A stretch of 40,406 bases of DNA, from assembly GCA_012034805.1 (NCBI GenBank), contig JAAUOP010000031.1, forward strand, positions 1 through 40,406, written 5' to 3'. Position 1 is the stretch's first letter. Each line of letters begins with the position of its first letter. Below are positions 18,564 to 27,565 of the stretch, piece by piece. Origin of the DNA: Synechococcales cyanobacterium CRU_2_2 (GTDB lineage Bacteria; Cyanobacteriota; Cyanobacteriia; PCC-9006; JAAUQQ01). The notes below the pieces were generated by a model. The model did no database searches. It was given only the letters and a program-made list of their open reading frames with translations, and was not told where the DNA came from. The translations under genes were made by a program, and so were the position numbers.

Positions 18564-19508
18564 TCACAAAGCATCCGATTGGCGATCGCCAAACCGCAGC
18601 AGTAGCCAGATCCCGACCCCCACTGCTCCAATTAACAACAAACTCAAACTCGATCCCAATCCCCAGTTCCGCGTCGCGCCCAAAAACTGTTGATAGACCA
18701 GTCGAGGCACGGTCATACTTGACGACCCCCCGAGCAAATCCGGCACAACAAAATCGCCCAGGGCTGAGATAAACACCAACAGTCCCGCTGCTACAATTCC
18801 CGGCAGCGTTTGCGGCACCGTCACTTGCCAAAAGGTTTGGCTCGGCTTAGCGCCCAAATCGGCAGCGGCTTCGAGTAAACGGCGATCGAGTTTCTCCAGC
18901 GTGGCATACAAAATCAGCACCATGTAGGGCAAAAAGCTGTAGGTCATGCCGATAAAAATAGCGGGCGTACTGTTGAGCCAGGTCTGCCCCGGCAGGTGCA
19001 GCCAGCCCAAGAACGAATTGAGCACACCCGAAGGGCGCAAAATCGTAATCCAAGCGTAGGCTCGCAGCAACGACGAAGTCCACAGCGGTAGCACAAACCC
19101 CAGCAGCAACAAACTTCGCCAACGCCGGGGAGCCAAGAGCGCAATCCAGTAGGAGACTGGGAAGCCCAGCAGCAAGCAAAGCAACGTTGTGCCACAGGCG
19201 TAGAAGAGCGATCGCCCCACCACCTTCAGATAGAGCGGATCTAGGAGCGTCAGATAGTTGCCGACACCATAGGCACCAGGCACTTGGCCCAACCGAAAGT
19301 CTGGAATCAAACTCAGTTCTAGCAGCAACAGTGTTGGGAAAACGAGTAACAAAACGAGCCACAGACCCGCTGGAGCCAACAGCAACAGCGGCTGGAGCCA
19401 GGGCATTCTGGCTCTGTACCTCAGAACTGGGCGATCCTGAGGCAAACGTGGGGGGCGATCGCATTTCACCGAATCTTGAAAATCTTGCATCCGATACACC
19501 GCATCCAT
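18564..19508 (-). CDS. potB: Polyamine-type ABC transporter permease (PotB-like)
   Basis: A 314-residue permease with six or so membrane helices beginning at about residue 36 (WLQPLLLLAPAGLWLVLLLV). The EAA loop is LLEAAADLGAKPSQTFWQVT (about 218-237). It pairs with the downstream PotC-like subunit to form the channel. The start follows the potD stop by 13 bases, so the genes are co-transcribed. The N-terminal 30 residues before the first helix are unusually long; a later start is possible. Confidence 0.85.
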   Translation of the reverse strand: MDAVYRMQDFQDSVKCDRPPRLPQDRPVLRYRARMPWLQPLLLLAPAGLWLVLLLVFPTLLLLELSLIPDFRLGQVPGAYGVGNYLTLLDPLYLKVVGRSLFYACGTTLLCLLLGFPVSYWIALLAPRRWRSLLLLGFVLPLWTSSLLRAYAWITILRPSGVLNSFLGWLHLPGQTWLNSTPAIFIGMTYSFLPYMVLILYATLEKLDRRLLEAAADLGAKPSQTFWQVTVPQTLPGIVAAGLLVFISALGDFVVPDLLGGSSSMTVPRLVYQQFLGATRNWGLGSSLSLLLIGAVGVGIWLLLRFGDRQSDAL

Positions 19509-19521
19509 GGGTCAGTGCGGG

Positions 19522-20712
19522 TTAAGCACTGGTTAGTTGAGTCCAGTACTGGTCATAGGTTTGGGCCAGAGCATCGGTGAGGGGAGCAATGCCTTCGCAT
19601 TTAGCCAACACCGTCTCTAGCGGGAACAGGGTGCGATTTTCTTGAATCGCCTTAGGAAGTTTAGCGTAGGTCGCCTTGTTCGGCGTCGCAAATCGTCGCC
19701 GCGTCACCAGCTCCTTCGACGTTTCGGGATTCAAAAAAAAGTTCATCCAGGCGTAGGCTGCGTCGAGGTTAGGGGCTGTTTTGGGAATCGCGATCGTATC
19801 CGTCCACAGCGAGGAGCCGCTCTCGGGCAAGACGTACACCAAATTCGGTTGCTCCGCCATCAGTACCTGGGCATCAGAGGAGTAGGCCATCGAGATCAAA
19901 ATATCGCCGCTCGCGAGTTGATCTTCCCAGCCATTGGTGAGGAAATTGGCGATCGCAGGCTTAAACGCCGCCAACTTCTCGTAGGCCGCCTTCACCTTCA
20001 CGGGATCCGTTGCATTGAGCGAATCCCCCTGGGCCTTGAGCACCGAGCCCAAGACCTCCCGCACATCATTCAGCAGGGTCACCTTTCGCTCTAGTTTGGC
20101 CTGGTTCGCGAACAGATCATCCCAACCCTTGATCTCAAATCCCAAACGAGTCGGATCATAAACAAACCCTGTCGTCCCCCAAGTCGCTGGGATACTATGA
20201 GCATTGCCCGGATCGTACACCGGACTTTTCCATTGATCCATCAGCTGATCGAGGCCGACCAACTTCGTCAAATCCAGCGGCTGCAATAGGCCCAACGCCA
20301 CCATTTGGGTGACCATGTAGTCAGAAGGAAACAAAATACTGTAGTTTTGACCGCCGCCTGCTTGAACCTTAGCCAACATCGCTTCATTCGAGTCGTAGGT
20401 GTCAACCGTCGGCTTGATGCCAGTCTTTTCGGCGAAGGTTTTGAGCAGGGTTGGGTCGCTATAGTTGACCCAACTGTAGACCGAAAGGCTGTCGCCTTCC
20501 CCCCCAGAATTCGCCGATGGATCGGAGGCTCCGATTTGGCGAGCACAGTTGGCCAACAGCAAGCTTGAGGCAGAAATTGCAGAAAGCGTTAGGAATCGAC
20601 GACGAGTTGTGGAGACATCTAGAGAGCAAGACAGGCCAGAAGAAGACAGGCCGGAAAACACTTTCTTGGGAGCACGAGCAATCGTGCGTGATCGTTTATG
20701 AGGGTGAACCAT
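19522..20712 (-). CDS. potD: Polyamine-type ABC transporter substrate-binding protein (PotD-like)
   Basis: A 396-residue periplasmic binding protein. A long basic N-terminus leads to a twin-arginine-like TTRRRFLTLSAISASS and a lipobox-like LLLANC (Cys about 55), so a Tat-exported lipoprotein is likely. The mature part has the PotD/PotF fold, with SVYSWVNYSDPTLLKTFAE and the ligand-site-type NEAMLAKVQAG. The ATG at 20712 is well supported by AGGAG seven bases upstream. Substrate is probably spermidine/putrescine, but related proteins bind other compounds. Confidence 0.88.
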   Translation of the reverse strand: MVHPHKRSRTIARAPKKVFSGLSSSGLSCSLDVSTTRRRFLTLSAISASSLLLANCARQIGASDPSANSGGEGDSLSVYSWVNYSDPTLLKTFAEKTGIKPTVDTYDSNEAMLAKVQAGGGQNYSILFPSDYMVTQMVALGLLQPLDLTKLVGLDQLMDQWKSPVYDPGNAHSIPATWGTTGFVYDPTRLGFEIKGWDDLFANQAKLERKVTLLNDVREVLGSVLKAQGDSLNATDPVKVKAAYEKLAAFKPAIANFLTNGWEDQLASGDILISMAYSSDAQVLMAEQPNLVYVLPESGSSLWTDTIAIPKTAPNLDAAYAWMNFFLNPETSKELVTRRRFATPNKATYAKLPKAIQENRTLFPLETVLAKCEGIAPLTDALAQTYDQYWTQLTSA

Positions 20713-20899
20713 GGGCTACTCCTGAGGAATTTCCGACTTTTATCGATCTGTGGATATCTTCTTTGAGACACTTATCTGTAGATGGCTTTGCTCAAGCTAC
20801 AGCATCACTTCTCCAGCAAACTGTTAGCTTAAATGCAGTTTTCAGAACAATTTTTCCCCAAACGTCCCTCAAATTCTGGGTCACAAGCATCCGTTCTCC

Positions 20900-22018
20900 C
20901 TAGGCCACAAGTGCCCGTCCATCACCTGCACTCCAGGAAACCTGAACTTCTGTATCCAATGCTGGCAAACGAGCTCGATTGGGCTGGAGTACCGTCAAGT
21001 GTTCTCCGGTCGCCAACTCAATTTGAAACTGAATATTGGGTCCCAGATACATCACCTGTCGCAGCCGACCGGCATAGCAATTGTGTGCGTCATGGCCCGC
21101 TGCTTCGAGTTGGGAGACCCGAATTTTTTCAGGACGAATGCTGACCACCAGTTTCTGGGGGAGCGTGCCATTCCATTCCGATCGCCGATCGGTCCACACC
21201 GGTAGCCCCGCCTCGGTCACCAGTTGTACCGTCGAACCATTGCTGTGGGATACTCGACCCCGGAGCAAATTTGTATCGCCAATAAAATCCGCAACAAAGG
21301 CTGTTTCGGGTTCTTCATAGATTTGACTCGGGGTCCCCATTTGTTCGAGGCGGCCTTGGTTCATGACGGCAATGCGATCGGACAAACTCAGTGCTTCTTC
21401 TTGGTCGTGGGTCACCATCACAAATGTGAGGCCCAAAGACCGATGCAAATGCGCCAATTCGAGTTGCATTTCCTTGCGCAGCTTCAGATCTAGAGCCCCT
21501 AACGGTTCGTCTAGCAACAACACTGCCGGACGATTCACCAAGGCTCGTGCTAGGGCAACCCGCTGCTGCTGACCACCGGAAAGCTGGGCGGGAGTGCGTT
21601 TGGCAAAACCGTCCAGCTTGACCTGTTCCAGGGCGGTAGCTACGCGCGATCGCACCTCTTCCCTAGGCAATTTTTGCAATTTCAGCCCAAAGGCCACATT
21701 CTCCCAAACGTTCAAATGGCGAAACAGCGCATAACTCTGGAACACCGTGTTCACCGGACGCTGGTAGGGAGGCACCTGGGTCATGTCTTGCCCCTGAATG
21801 CACACTGACCCCGCCGTCGGCGTCTCAAATCCTGCGATCAGGCGCAGCGTCGTCGTCTTACCGCAGCCCGAGGGGCCCAAAATACTAAAGAATTCACCGG
21901 GCCGAATCTGAAGCGTCAGGTCTTGAACCGCCGCCTCGTCACCAAAGGTTTTCAGAACAGTTTGCAGCTCAATATCAAAGGCAAGGTCGGTACGCACCGC
22001 AGCCAGGGTTTGCTCCAT
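20900..22018 (-). CDS. potA: Polyamine-type ABC transporter ATP-binding protein (PotA-like)
   Basis: A 372-residue ATPase with Walker [10 protein letters not shown] (48-56), a Q-loop, the signature [15 protein letters not shown] (146-160), Walker B LLLDEP and a switch His in [11 protein letters not shown]-terminal TOBE-type regulatory region is present. It powers the import through PotB/PotC. I use ATG 22018; the frame reaches a TTG at 22027. It is the first gene of the operon. A 187-base gap without a gene separates it from potD, which may have its own promoter. Confidence 0.9.
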   Translation of the reverse strand: MEQTLAAVRTDLAFDIELQTVLKTFGDEAAVQDLTLQIRPGEFFSILGPSGCGKTTTLRLIAGFETPTAGSVCIQGQDMTQVPPYQRPVNTVFQSYALFRHLNVWENVAFGLKLQKLPREEVRSRVATALEQVKLDGFAKRTPAQLSGGQQQRVALARALVNRPAVLLLDEPLGALDLKLRKEMQLELAHLHRSLGLTFVMVTHDQEEALSLSDRIAVMNQGRLEQMGTPSQIYEEPETAFVADFIGDTNLLRGRVSHSNGSTVQLVTEAGLPVWTDRRSEWNGTLPQKLVVSIRPEKIRVSQLEAAGHDAHNCYAGRLRQVMYLGPNIQFQIELATGEHLTVLQPNRARLPALDTEVQVSWSAGDGRALVA

Positions 22019-22078
22019 CAATGGCAATCCAAAAACGTTGCTCTTAGGATAAGGGTTTTCTCCAGAGCTGCAAAGCGT

Positions 22079-22138
22079 GGGATTGGAGCTTGGGATTGGA
22101 GCTTGGGATTGGAGCTTGGGATTTGAGCTTGGGATTTG
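22079..22138. repeat. 13-bp tandem repeat, about 4.6 copies
   Basis: GGGATTGGAGCTT at 22079, 22092 and 22105, a GGGATTTGAGCTT variant at 22118, and a partial copy at 22131. It lies between divergent potA and the truncated Uma2 gene. Confidence 0.9.
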
Positions 22139-22157
22139 CCTGCCAGCAGATCACGCT

Positions 22158-22643
22158 ATGCTGGGGGCGTTCACGATTCAACAAAACGATCGCCATGTTC
22201 CTCGTCAGCTGTTTTTGCAGCTTGGCATCCCCTACTATCGCCTCGCCATTGGCCATCAGATCGAGGTTGTCTCGGAGCAAGTCACGGCACGAGAGCCGGA
22301 CTTCGTCGTTCACTCTGATGCCTCCGCCACCGCAATTTTGCAAGATGGCAAGCTGCTACGACTGGGGCAAGCGGCCCCAGCGTTGGTCATTAATGTGGTG
22401 TCGAACAGCGAAGGAGATGCCCTATCTCGGGAGCGAGATTATGTGCAAAAGCGCGGCGAATATGCGGCGCGTGGCATCCCAGAGTATTGGATTATTGATC
22501 CCATTGCGGCGGTGGTTTGGATTCTCCATCGAGTGGGCGAGGACTACGAAGCACGGCGGTTTGTTGGCCACGATGTGTTAGTCTCCATCGGGTTTGGGAC
22601 GCTGGAGCTGAGTGCGGCGCAAGTGTTGCGGGCGGGCCTGTAG
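22158..22643 (+). pseudogene. Truncated, probably inactive Uma2-family protein
   Basis: A 161-residue fragment with the Uma2 core: PDFVVHSDAS, then ALVINVVSNSEGDALSRERD, then YAARGIPEYWIIDPIAAVVW. The normal N-terminal strand region (RYELIDGE-type) is absent, and upstream DNA is a tandem repeat. In the catalytic strand, the family glutamate (VEV-S pattern) is replaced by Asn (VINVVS). Loss of both the N-terminus and this residue suggests decay. ATG 22158 is only a plausible start. Confidence 0.65.
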
Positions 22644-22677
22644 CGCTGGGTTCCCATAGATTTTCTTTGCCCCCGCC

Positions 22678-23583
22678 TCAGGAGCGACGAAGCCAGCGCC
22701 GCCCCTGGGGCGCGATCAGGGCGATCGCCACCAACACCGCCGTCACCAAATTCAAATCCTGCGCCTGCAAGCCAATCCAGCTGGCATTGAGCGCTAGGGC
22801 GATCGCCAATCGATACACCACCGCTCCCACCAACACTCCCAGAGTGCGCAGCGGCACCGTCAGCGGCACCCCTCCAGTGACAGCACCCACCAAGGCTTCG
22901 CCAATGATCACCGCCGCCAAACCCAACACAATCGTCCCCACCCCCAAGGACACATCGGCAAACCCGTTCGTCTGGGCAAACAGCGCCCCGGCCAAGGCCA
23001 CTAGCCCATTGCTCAGGGCCAAGCCGCCGAGGATCATGCCACCCGTGGAAATGCCCTGGGCTTCGGCCATGGTGGGTGTGGATCCTGTTGCTCGCATGGC
23101 TAGGCCCAAGTCGGAGGCGAGGAAAAGATCGAGCAGGAATTTGGTTGCGATCGCAACCCCAAACAACACCAACGGCAGTCCGACTAGCTTCGGGAGTTGC
23201 TGAAGCATTCCAGCGAGCGGCGTCAACACCGTCGGCTCGCCCAGCAGCGAAACATTCGGCTGACCCATGATGCGCAAATTAATGGAATAGAGCGCAATCA
23301 TCGTCAAAATGCTGGCCAGGAGATTGAGGATTTTGAACTGCACCGACAGCCAAGCCGTACAAAGACCTGCAAGGCACCCGGCAATTAGGGCGATCGCCGT
23401 CGCCAGCAGTGGCGATACCCCTTGCACGATCAAGGTCGCAGCCACCGCCCCCCCTAGTGGAAAGCTACCATCCACTGTCAAATCGGGAAAATCCAATACC
23501 CGAAACGACAAATACACGCCCAACCCGACCAAGCCGTAGATAAAGCCGAGTTCAAGCGCACCGGAGAATGCAATCCAGGTCAT
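22678..23583 (-). CDS. ABC transporter permease, TrpY/branched-chain-like
   Basis: A 301-residue very hydrophobic protein with 8-9 membrane segments, resembling permeases of the TrpXYZ/COG4120 type. It opens with a membrane helix (ALELGFIYGLVGLGVYLSFR) followed by FPDLTVDGSFPLGGAVAATL, a highly conserved stretch of this group. The matching binding protein and ATPase are not on either side, so it is either orphan or the partners lie elsewhere. Substrate unknown. GGGAGTG repeats lie directly upstream of its start. Confidence 0.85.
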   Translation of the reverse strand: MTWIAFSGALELGFIYGLVGLGVYLSFRVLDFPDLTVDGSFPLGGAVAATLIVQGVSPLLATAIALIAGCLAGLCTAWLSVQFKILNLLASILTMIALYSINLRIMGQPNVSLLGEPTVLTPLAGMLQQLPKLVGLPLVLFGVAIATKFLLDLFLASDLGLAMRATGSTPTMAEAQGISTGGMILGGLALSNGLVALAGALFAQTNGFADVSLGVGTIVLGLAAVIIGEALVGAVTGGVPLTVPLRTLGVLVGAVVYRLAIALALNASWIGLQAQDLNLVTAVLVAIALIAPQGRRWLRRS

Positions 23584-23655
23584 GGGAGTGGGGAGTGGGG
23601 TTAGTCAAGATTCTAGACGATCGAACCGTAGCGCTAGAATGGGATCGTATGCCCT

Positions 23656-23874
23656 GCCCGAACTGAAGCGCAACTACTGTCCTACCTTTGGGGCTCCGAA
23701 CACGCCGATCGCCCGGTGTTTGGCTTGATTACCAATGGCCATAGCTTTTTGTTTGCGAAGTTGCTGAAGTCTGAACAATGCTATGCCCTGTCTGACTTAT
23801 TTGCCCTGCGGCGACAGAAAAATGAGCTCTACAGTGTTGTTCGGGTGATCAAGCAACTGGCGACTCTGCCATGA
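23656..23874 (+). pseudogene. C-terminal fragment of a restriction-endonuclease-like protein
   Basis: An open stretch with no start codon reads TEAQLLSYLWGSE, then RPVFGLITNGHSFLFAKLL, then YALSDLFALRRQKNELYSVV, ending at TGA 23872-23874. This resembles the C-terminus of cyanobacterial restriction-endonuclease-subunit-R-like proteins. The rest of the gene is missing. Confidence 0.6.
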
Positions 23875-23902
23875 CGACTCTGCCATGACGACTCTGCCGT
23901 GA
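23861..23902. repeat. 14-bp tandem repeat, three copies
   Basis: CGACTCTGCCATGA at 23861 and 23875, and CGACTCTGCCGTGA at 23889. The first copy carries the stop of the gene fragment. Confidence 0.9.
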
Positions 23903-23942
23903 CTGCCCTGGCTTGGCGACTCTGGTCGGAACGAGCAACCGG

Positions 23943-24212
23943 TTAGCTGGCATCAGCCTGGGACTTGCGCCGCCGACAGCGATCGGAACAATATTTCACC
24001 TCATCCCAGCAATCGGCCCACTTCTTGCGCCACTCAAAGGGGCGATCGCACACCACACAAACCTTGCTGGGCAAATTTGACTTCGTAAACTTCTGCTTTG
24101 CCTTCTGATGTTCCGAGCTTTTTTTGTGAGCCACCGCTTTTTCTACACCTTCTATGAACCGAGCCAAACGGGCAAACCTGTCAAACCCAGGATGCTTCGA
24201 TTCTAACCTCAT
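23943..24212 (-). CDS. DUF2256 zinc-ribbon-like protein
   Basis: An 89-residue basic protein. The C-terminal half is the DUF2256 domain: [19 protein letters not shown], then [14 protein letters not shown], with four cysteines in a CxxC...CxxxC arrangement that should bind zinc. Family members are usually about 50 residues, so the first 40 residues here are extra, and the true start may be internal at an alternative codon. Function unknown. Confidence 0.75.
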   Translation of the reverse strand: MRLESKHPGFDRFARLARFIEGVEKAVAHKKSSEHQKAKQKFTKSNLPSKVCVVCDRPFEWRKKWADCWDEVKYCSDRCRRRKSQADAS

Positions 24213-24348
24213 CTGCCCACAGGCTATCTGTGTAACGAACTAATGGTAGAGCACCATCGATCCGGAATGACGCTCAGGAATGGGCGATAATCGGAGCGTC
24301 CGGCCCATTGCCCAAAACGCCCTTCTGCCGAATTCACTCGCTCAATCC

Positions 24349-25125
24349 ATGCTGTCGAATCTCAACCAGAACCTGCAACGATTTCGAGCCGTGGCGATCG
24401 CGGTCTGCCTCGCCCTGCTGCTCTCCGGCTGCGTCAAATACGATGTCGGCGTTACCTTCGACAGTCCTCATTCTGGCCAGATTATTCAAACCGTGCGCTT
24501 GGGCGATCGCCTCGCCGCCTTCAACGGAGCCAGTTCCCAGCAGTGGCTCGACAGCCTCGAAGCCCGCGCCCGCCAGCTCCGGGGCAAGGCCAAGCGCGTT
24601 TCTCGTCAGGAACTTCAGGTCATAATTCCGTTTACCACGGGCAAAGACTTCAGCCAAAAGTTCAACCAATTTTTTCAGGGCGTCGGCCCACTCAATGACC
24701 CAAACCGTGACCCAGGCCGCGACCAAAACCGGGCTCGACCCGGTGGCCAACCCGAGGTGATCACAGCCCTGGAGCTACAGCAGGCGAATTTTTTGCTGGG
24801 GGTTCGCAATCGCTTGGTGCTGGATGTCGATTTGCGATCGCTCGGCATCATCTCCGATGACGAAACCATCGTGGTTAACCCAGGTTCTCTGGTCGATCTC
24901 GATTTTCGCCTCAATGGCGTTGCACCCAGCTCTCGACAACGAGGGCCAGATGCGATCGCGGGTCAGCCCGTCCCCGGCGGCATGGTCTGGCGGCTCAATC
25001 CGGGGCAACGCAACCACATCGAAGCTACGTTTTGGCAGCCCAGCGCCCTGGGCCTGAGCACCCTGGCCCTCGCCGGTTTCATCGCAGCCAGCCGTTACCT
25101 GAAAGACAAAATCAGCCCAGCTTAG
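24349..25125 (+). CDS. DUF3153 domain lipoprotein
   Basis: A 258-residue predicted lipoprotein: the signal segment VAIAVCLALLLSGC ends in a lipobox Cys near residue 26, followed by VKYDVGVTFDSPHSGQIIQT, the DUF3153 opening. A C-terminal hydrophobic helix (LSTLALAGFIAAS) suggests a second membrane contact. DUF3153 is a cyanobacterial/plastid-lineage family of unknown function. I use ATG 24349; an earlier in-frame ATG at 24280 would put residues before the signal sequence. It is followed 21 bases later by the MlaE-like gene. Confidence 0.8.
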   Translation: MLSNLNQNLQRFRAVAIAVCLALLLSGCVKYDVGVTFDSPHSGQIIQTVRLGDRLAAFNGASSQQWLDSLEARARQLRGKAKRVSRQELQVIIPFTTGKDFSQKFNQFFQGVGPLNDPNRDPGRDQNRARPGGQPEVITALELQQANFLLGVRNRLVLDVDLRSLGIISDDETIVVNPGSLVDLDFRLNGVAPSSRQRGPDAIAGQPVPGGMVWRLNPGQRNHIEATFWQPSALGLSTLALAGFIAASRYLKDKISPA

Positions 25126-25146
25126 ACGCTTCACTCGTTTGCTGCC

Positions 25147-25947
25147 ATGCTGCACCTACCCCCGCGACCCGAGGGAAACGTTCAAGAGCGCGTCCAAGAG
25201 CGCGCACCTGCTCGCCACCTGGCGGCTTGTCTACTCATGGGCCAAGTCCTGCTGCGCGTCCTCCAAGGTCGGTTTCACCGCCGCAATTTGATGGAACATT
25301 TGGCCACCGTCGGGCCGGGTTCCCTGCGGGCAGTCTTAATGATTAACTTTTTTGCGGGGATGATTTTTACGGTTCAGACCGCGCGGGAGCTCAGTCGCTA
25401 CGGAGTCACCGACGCCGTCGGTGGAGCTTTTGCCCTCGCCTTTTGTCGAGAGTTGGCCCCGGTGCTAACCGCCGGAATCGTGGCGGGGCAGGTCGGAACG
25501 GCCTTTGCGGCGGAACTTGGCACCATGCGGGTCACCGAACAAATCGATGCACTGCAAATGATGCGCACCGATCCGGTGGACTATTTGGTCACGCCTCGGG
25601 TGGTGGCCACACTGGCGATGCTGCCGTTGCTAACCGTGTTTGCGATCGCGATCGGCATCTTCGGCGGTACTAGCGTTGCCCTGCTGTTCTACGGCCAGCC
25701 CCCCCAGGCCTTTCTCGACTCCGTCCGCAGCTTTTTAGACCTGCGAGATCTGTTAGCCGTGATCCTTAAATCCATGTTCTTCGCCCTGATTATTGCTAGT
25801 GTAGGCTGTAGCTTTGGCCTCTCAACCCGAGGCGGGGCTAGAGGCGTAGGCGAGTCTGCCACGGCTGCTGTCGTGACCATTTGGGTCGGCATTTTCATGG
25901 CCGATTTCGCGCTCTCTGTTCTCCTCTTTGGCACCCTCGCCATCTGA
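25147..25947 (+). CDS. MlaE/Ycf63-family lipid ABC transporter permease
   Basis: A 266-residue permease of the MlaE family, called Ycf63 in red-algal plastids. It has the conserved HRRNLMEHLATVGPGSL opening, FRELAP-like coupling sequence (FCRELAPVLTAGIVAGQVG), GTMRVTEQIDALQMM, and four to five membrane segments. The family moves phospholipids or other lipids between membranes, with an MCE protein and an ATPase. Those partners are not in this window. The first about 30 residues are variable, and ATG 25237 is a possible later start. Confidence 0.85.
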   Translation: MLHLPPRPEGNVQERVQERAPARHLAACLLMGQVLLRVLQGRFHRRNLMEHLATVGPGSLRAVLMINFFAGMIFTVQTARELSRYGVTDAVGGAFALAFCRELAPVLTAGIVAGQVGTAFAAELGTMRVTEQIDALQMMRTDPVDYLVTPRVVATLAMLPLLTVFAIAIGIFGGTSVALLFYGQPPQAFLDSVRSFLDLRDLLAVILKSMFFALIIASVGCSFGLSTRGGARGVGESATAAVVTIWVGIFMADFALSVLLFGTLAI

Positions 25948-26071
25948 CCCTTGCCCCAGCCCCTCATCGCACAACCCAGTTGGTATCTCAGCTGACATCT
26001 CAGTTGACATCTAGCCCAGCGGCGCGTAGCATTGCCGCCAATTCCCCTTCCCCAACGCCTCGGTTTACGAC

Positions 26072-26443
26072 ATGGCCATTGACAACCAAAAGCTCAACCG
26101 CGTTCTGCATAATTTTGTTACCTCCACCCACGATATTCAAGGGGCCGCACTCGTAACCCCCGATGGCTTGCCCTTTGCTGCAACCTTGCCCGCTGGAATG
26201 GAAGAAGAGCGCGTCGCAGCCATGTCAGCCGCAATGTTGTCCCTAGCGGAGCGCATCGGCATGGAGCTGGCTCGGGGCCAAATCGATCGCATTTACGTGG
26301 AAGGTGACCAAGGCTACGGCGTGCTGACCAGCTGTGGCGAGGATGCGGTGCTGTTGGTTTTGGCCAGTCAGGCCGCCCGTCAGGGGTTACTCATGCTCGA
26401 AATCAAGCGGGTCGTTGCGGAGCTGAAGCTGGCGCTGATGTAG
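26072..26443 (+). CDS. Roadblock/LC7-domain protein (MglB-like)
   Basis: A 123-residue single-domain roadblock protein: VLHNFVTSTHDIQGAALVTP, DGLPFAATLP, then the long central helix (EERVAAMSAAMLSLAERIG) and the final strand-helix. Roadblock proteins dimerise and act on small GTPases as activators or scaffolds. A likely GTPase partner lies 236 bases downstream on the same strand, then a DUF4388 protein. This suggests a signalling module, as described for motility and polarity control in other bacteria. Confidence 0.88.
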   Translation: MAIDNQKLNRVLHNFVTSTHDIQGAALVTPDGLPFAATLPAGMEEERVAAMSAAMLSLAERIGMELARGQIDRIYVEGDQGYGVLTSCGEDAVLLVLASQAARQGLLMLEIKRVVAELKLALM

Positions 26444-26611
26444 TTCGGATCAAGGGATTGATTTGGCCCGTTGATTCGACTCGTTGCCGTTGATTCGGCT
26501 CGTTTATTCAGTCCCAGAAGTCTTGCGGATAGCGCCCTAAATGTGATGAAGAATGCAAGCTGGGGACAGTACCCTAAAGATCGTGCCGGAACTCAGACTT
26601 AGGCAGGCGAC

Positions 26612-26653
26612 GGCCAAATATCACGGGCCAAATATCACGGGCCAAATATCACT
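26612..26653. repeat. 14-bp tandem repeat, three copies
   Basis: GGCCAAATATCACG at 26612 and 26626, and GGCCAAATATCACT at 26640. The block ends 26 bases before the GTPase start, so it could lie in the leader of that gene. Confidence 0.9.
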
Positions 26654-26679
26654 GGGCAATACGGGAAAGAGAACTTGTT

Positions 26680-27216
26680 ATGGAAACCATGCGTCTGGTG
26701 GTTACAGGAACGGTGGGAGCGGGAAAAACCACGTTCATTCGCACCATCAGTGAAATTGAGGTCGTCGATACAGATCGCGTGGCAACGGATGAGACAGCTC
26801 TGATGAAACGCACCACAACTGTGGCGTTTGACTTCGGGCGGCTGCAGTTTGGTTCGGAAATGGCCCTGCATCTGTATGGCACACCCGGACAATCGCGCTT
26901 TGACTTTATGTGGGATATCTTGATCCGGAAGGCCCATGCCTACATCTTGCTCGTGGCAGCCCATCGTCCTCAAGACTTTCGCTACGCCCGTCGCGTTCTG
27001 AGCTTTATGCGTCAGCGGGCCAATATTCCCATGATCATCGGCATGACCCATGTGGACTGCGCAGGAGCCTGGGATCCCGAAAATATTGCGATCGCCCTAG
27101 GCTATCTCGATTCGGAGCAGCAGCCCCCGATTGTGGTCGTCAACGCCCAGGAAAAAGATTCGGTTAGCGAGGCGATTATTGTCCTTGTGCAGCAGCTGCA
27201 GGGGTGCCTGGTCTAG
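26680..27216 (+). CDS. Small Ras-like GTPase (MglA-like)
   Basis: A 178-residue P-loop GTPase: Walker A GTVGAGKTT (10-18), a switch region with RTTTVAFDFG, Walker B/G3 LYGTPGQSRFDFMW (the PGQ form lacks the classical DxxG Asp), and THVD as the base-recognition motif in place of NKxD. It is cytoplasmic and expected to cycle under control of the roadblock protein upstream. This class is common in cyanobacteria, and the effector is usually unknown. Confidence 0.88.
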   Translation: METMRLVVTGTVGAGKTTFIRTISEIEVVDTDRVATDETALMKRTTTVAFDFGRLQFGSEMALHLYGTPGQSRFDFMWDILIRKAHAYILLVAAHRPQDFRYARRVLSFMRQRANIPMIIGMTHVDCAGAWDPENIAIALGYLDSEQQPPIVVVNAQEKDSVSEAIIVLVQQLQGCLV

Positions 27217-27565
27217 GGGCTGCCAAGGGGGATCAACCCTAAAATTCTTGGGTGCCTCGACCTACCGACGTCTAAAGATGGTTTGCTATCTTGGCAGGGG
27301 AAATCCGGCATTGTAGATTTGGGGTGCAAGAAGCTCAAGCCGCTCATTTTACGATCCGTTCGTTTCGCAATGAGAGATTATTTCTCGCCTTGTTTAACGG
27401 GATCAGCCGATCTGAGGGTTCGTCTGTTTAAAGCGTGAATGGTAAAGCGTAGGGCTGCGATCGCCCAATAAACCCGCTAAAGTATCATCGCAGGTAGACA
27501 ATCCGCCCCCTGGCCCCCAACGGACCCGCCCATCAGAAATCTCGCGTGGAGTAGAAAGAATTGTC
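27217..27565. other. Intergenic region between GTPase and DUF4388 genes
   Basis: No gene is supported. It holds one GCGATCGC-related site and no clear terminator or repeat. A promoter for the DUF4388 gene is likely, but I cannot place it. Confidence 0.4.
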
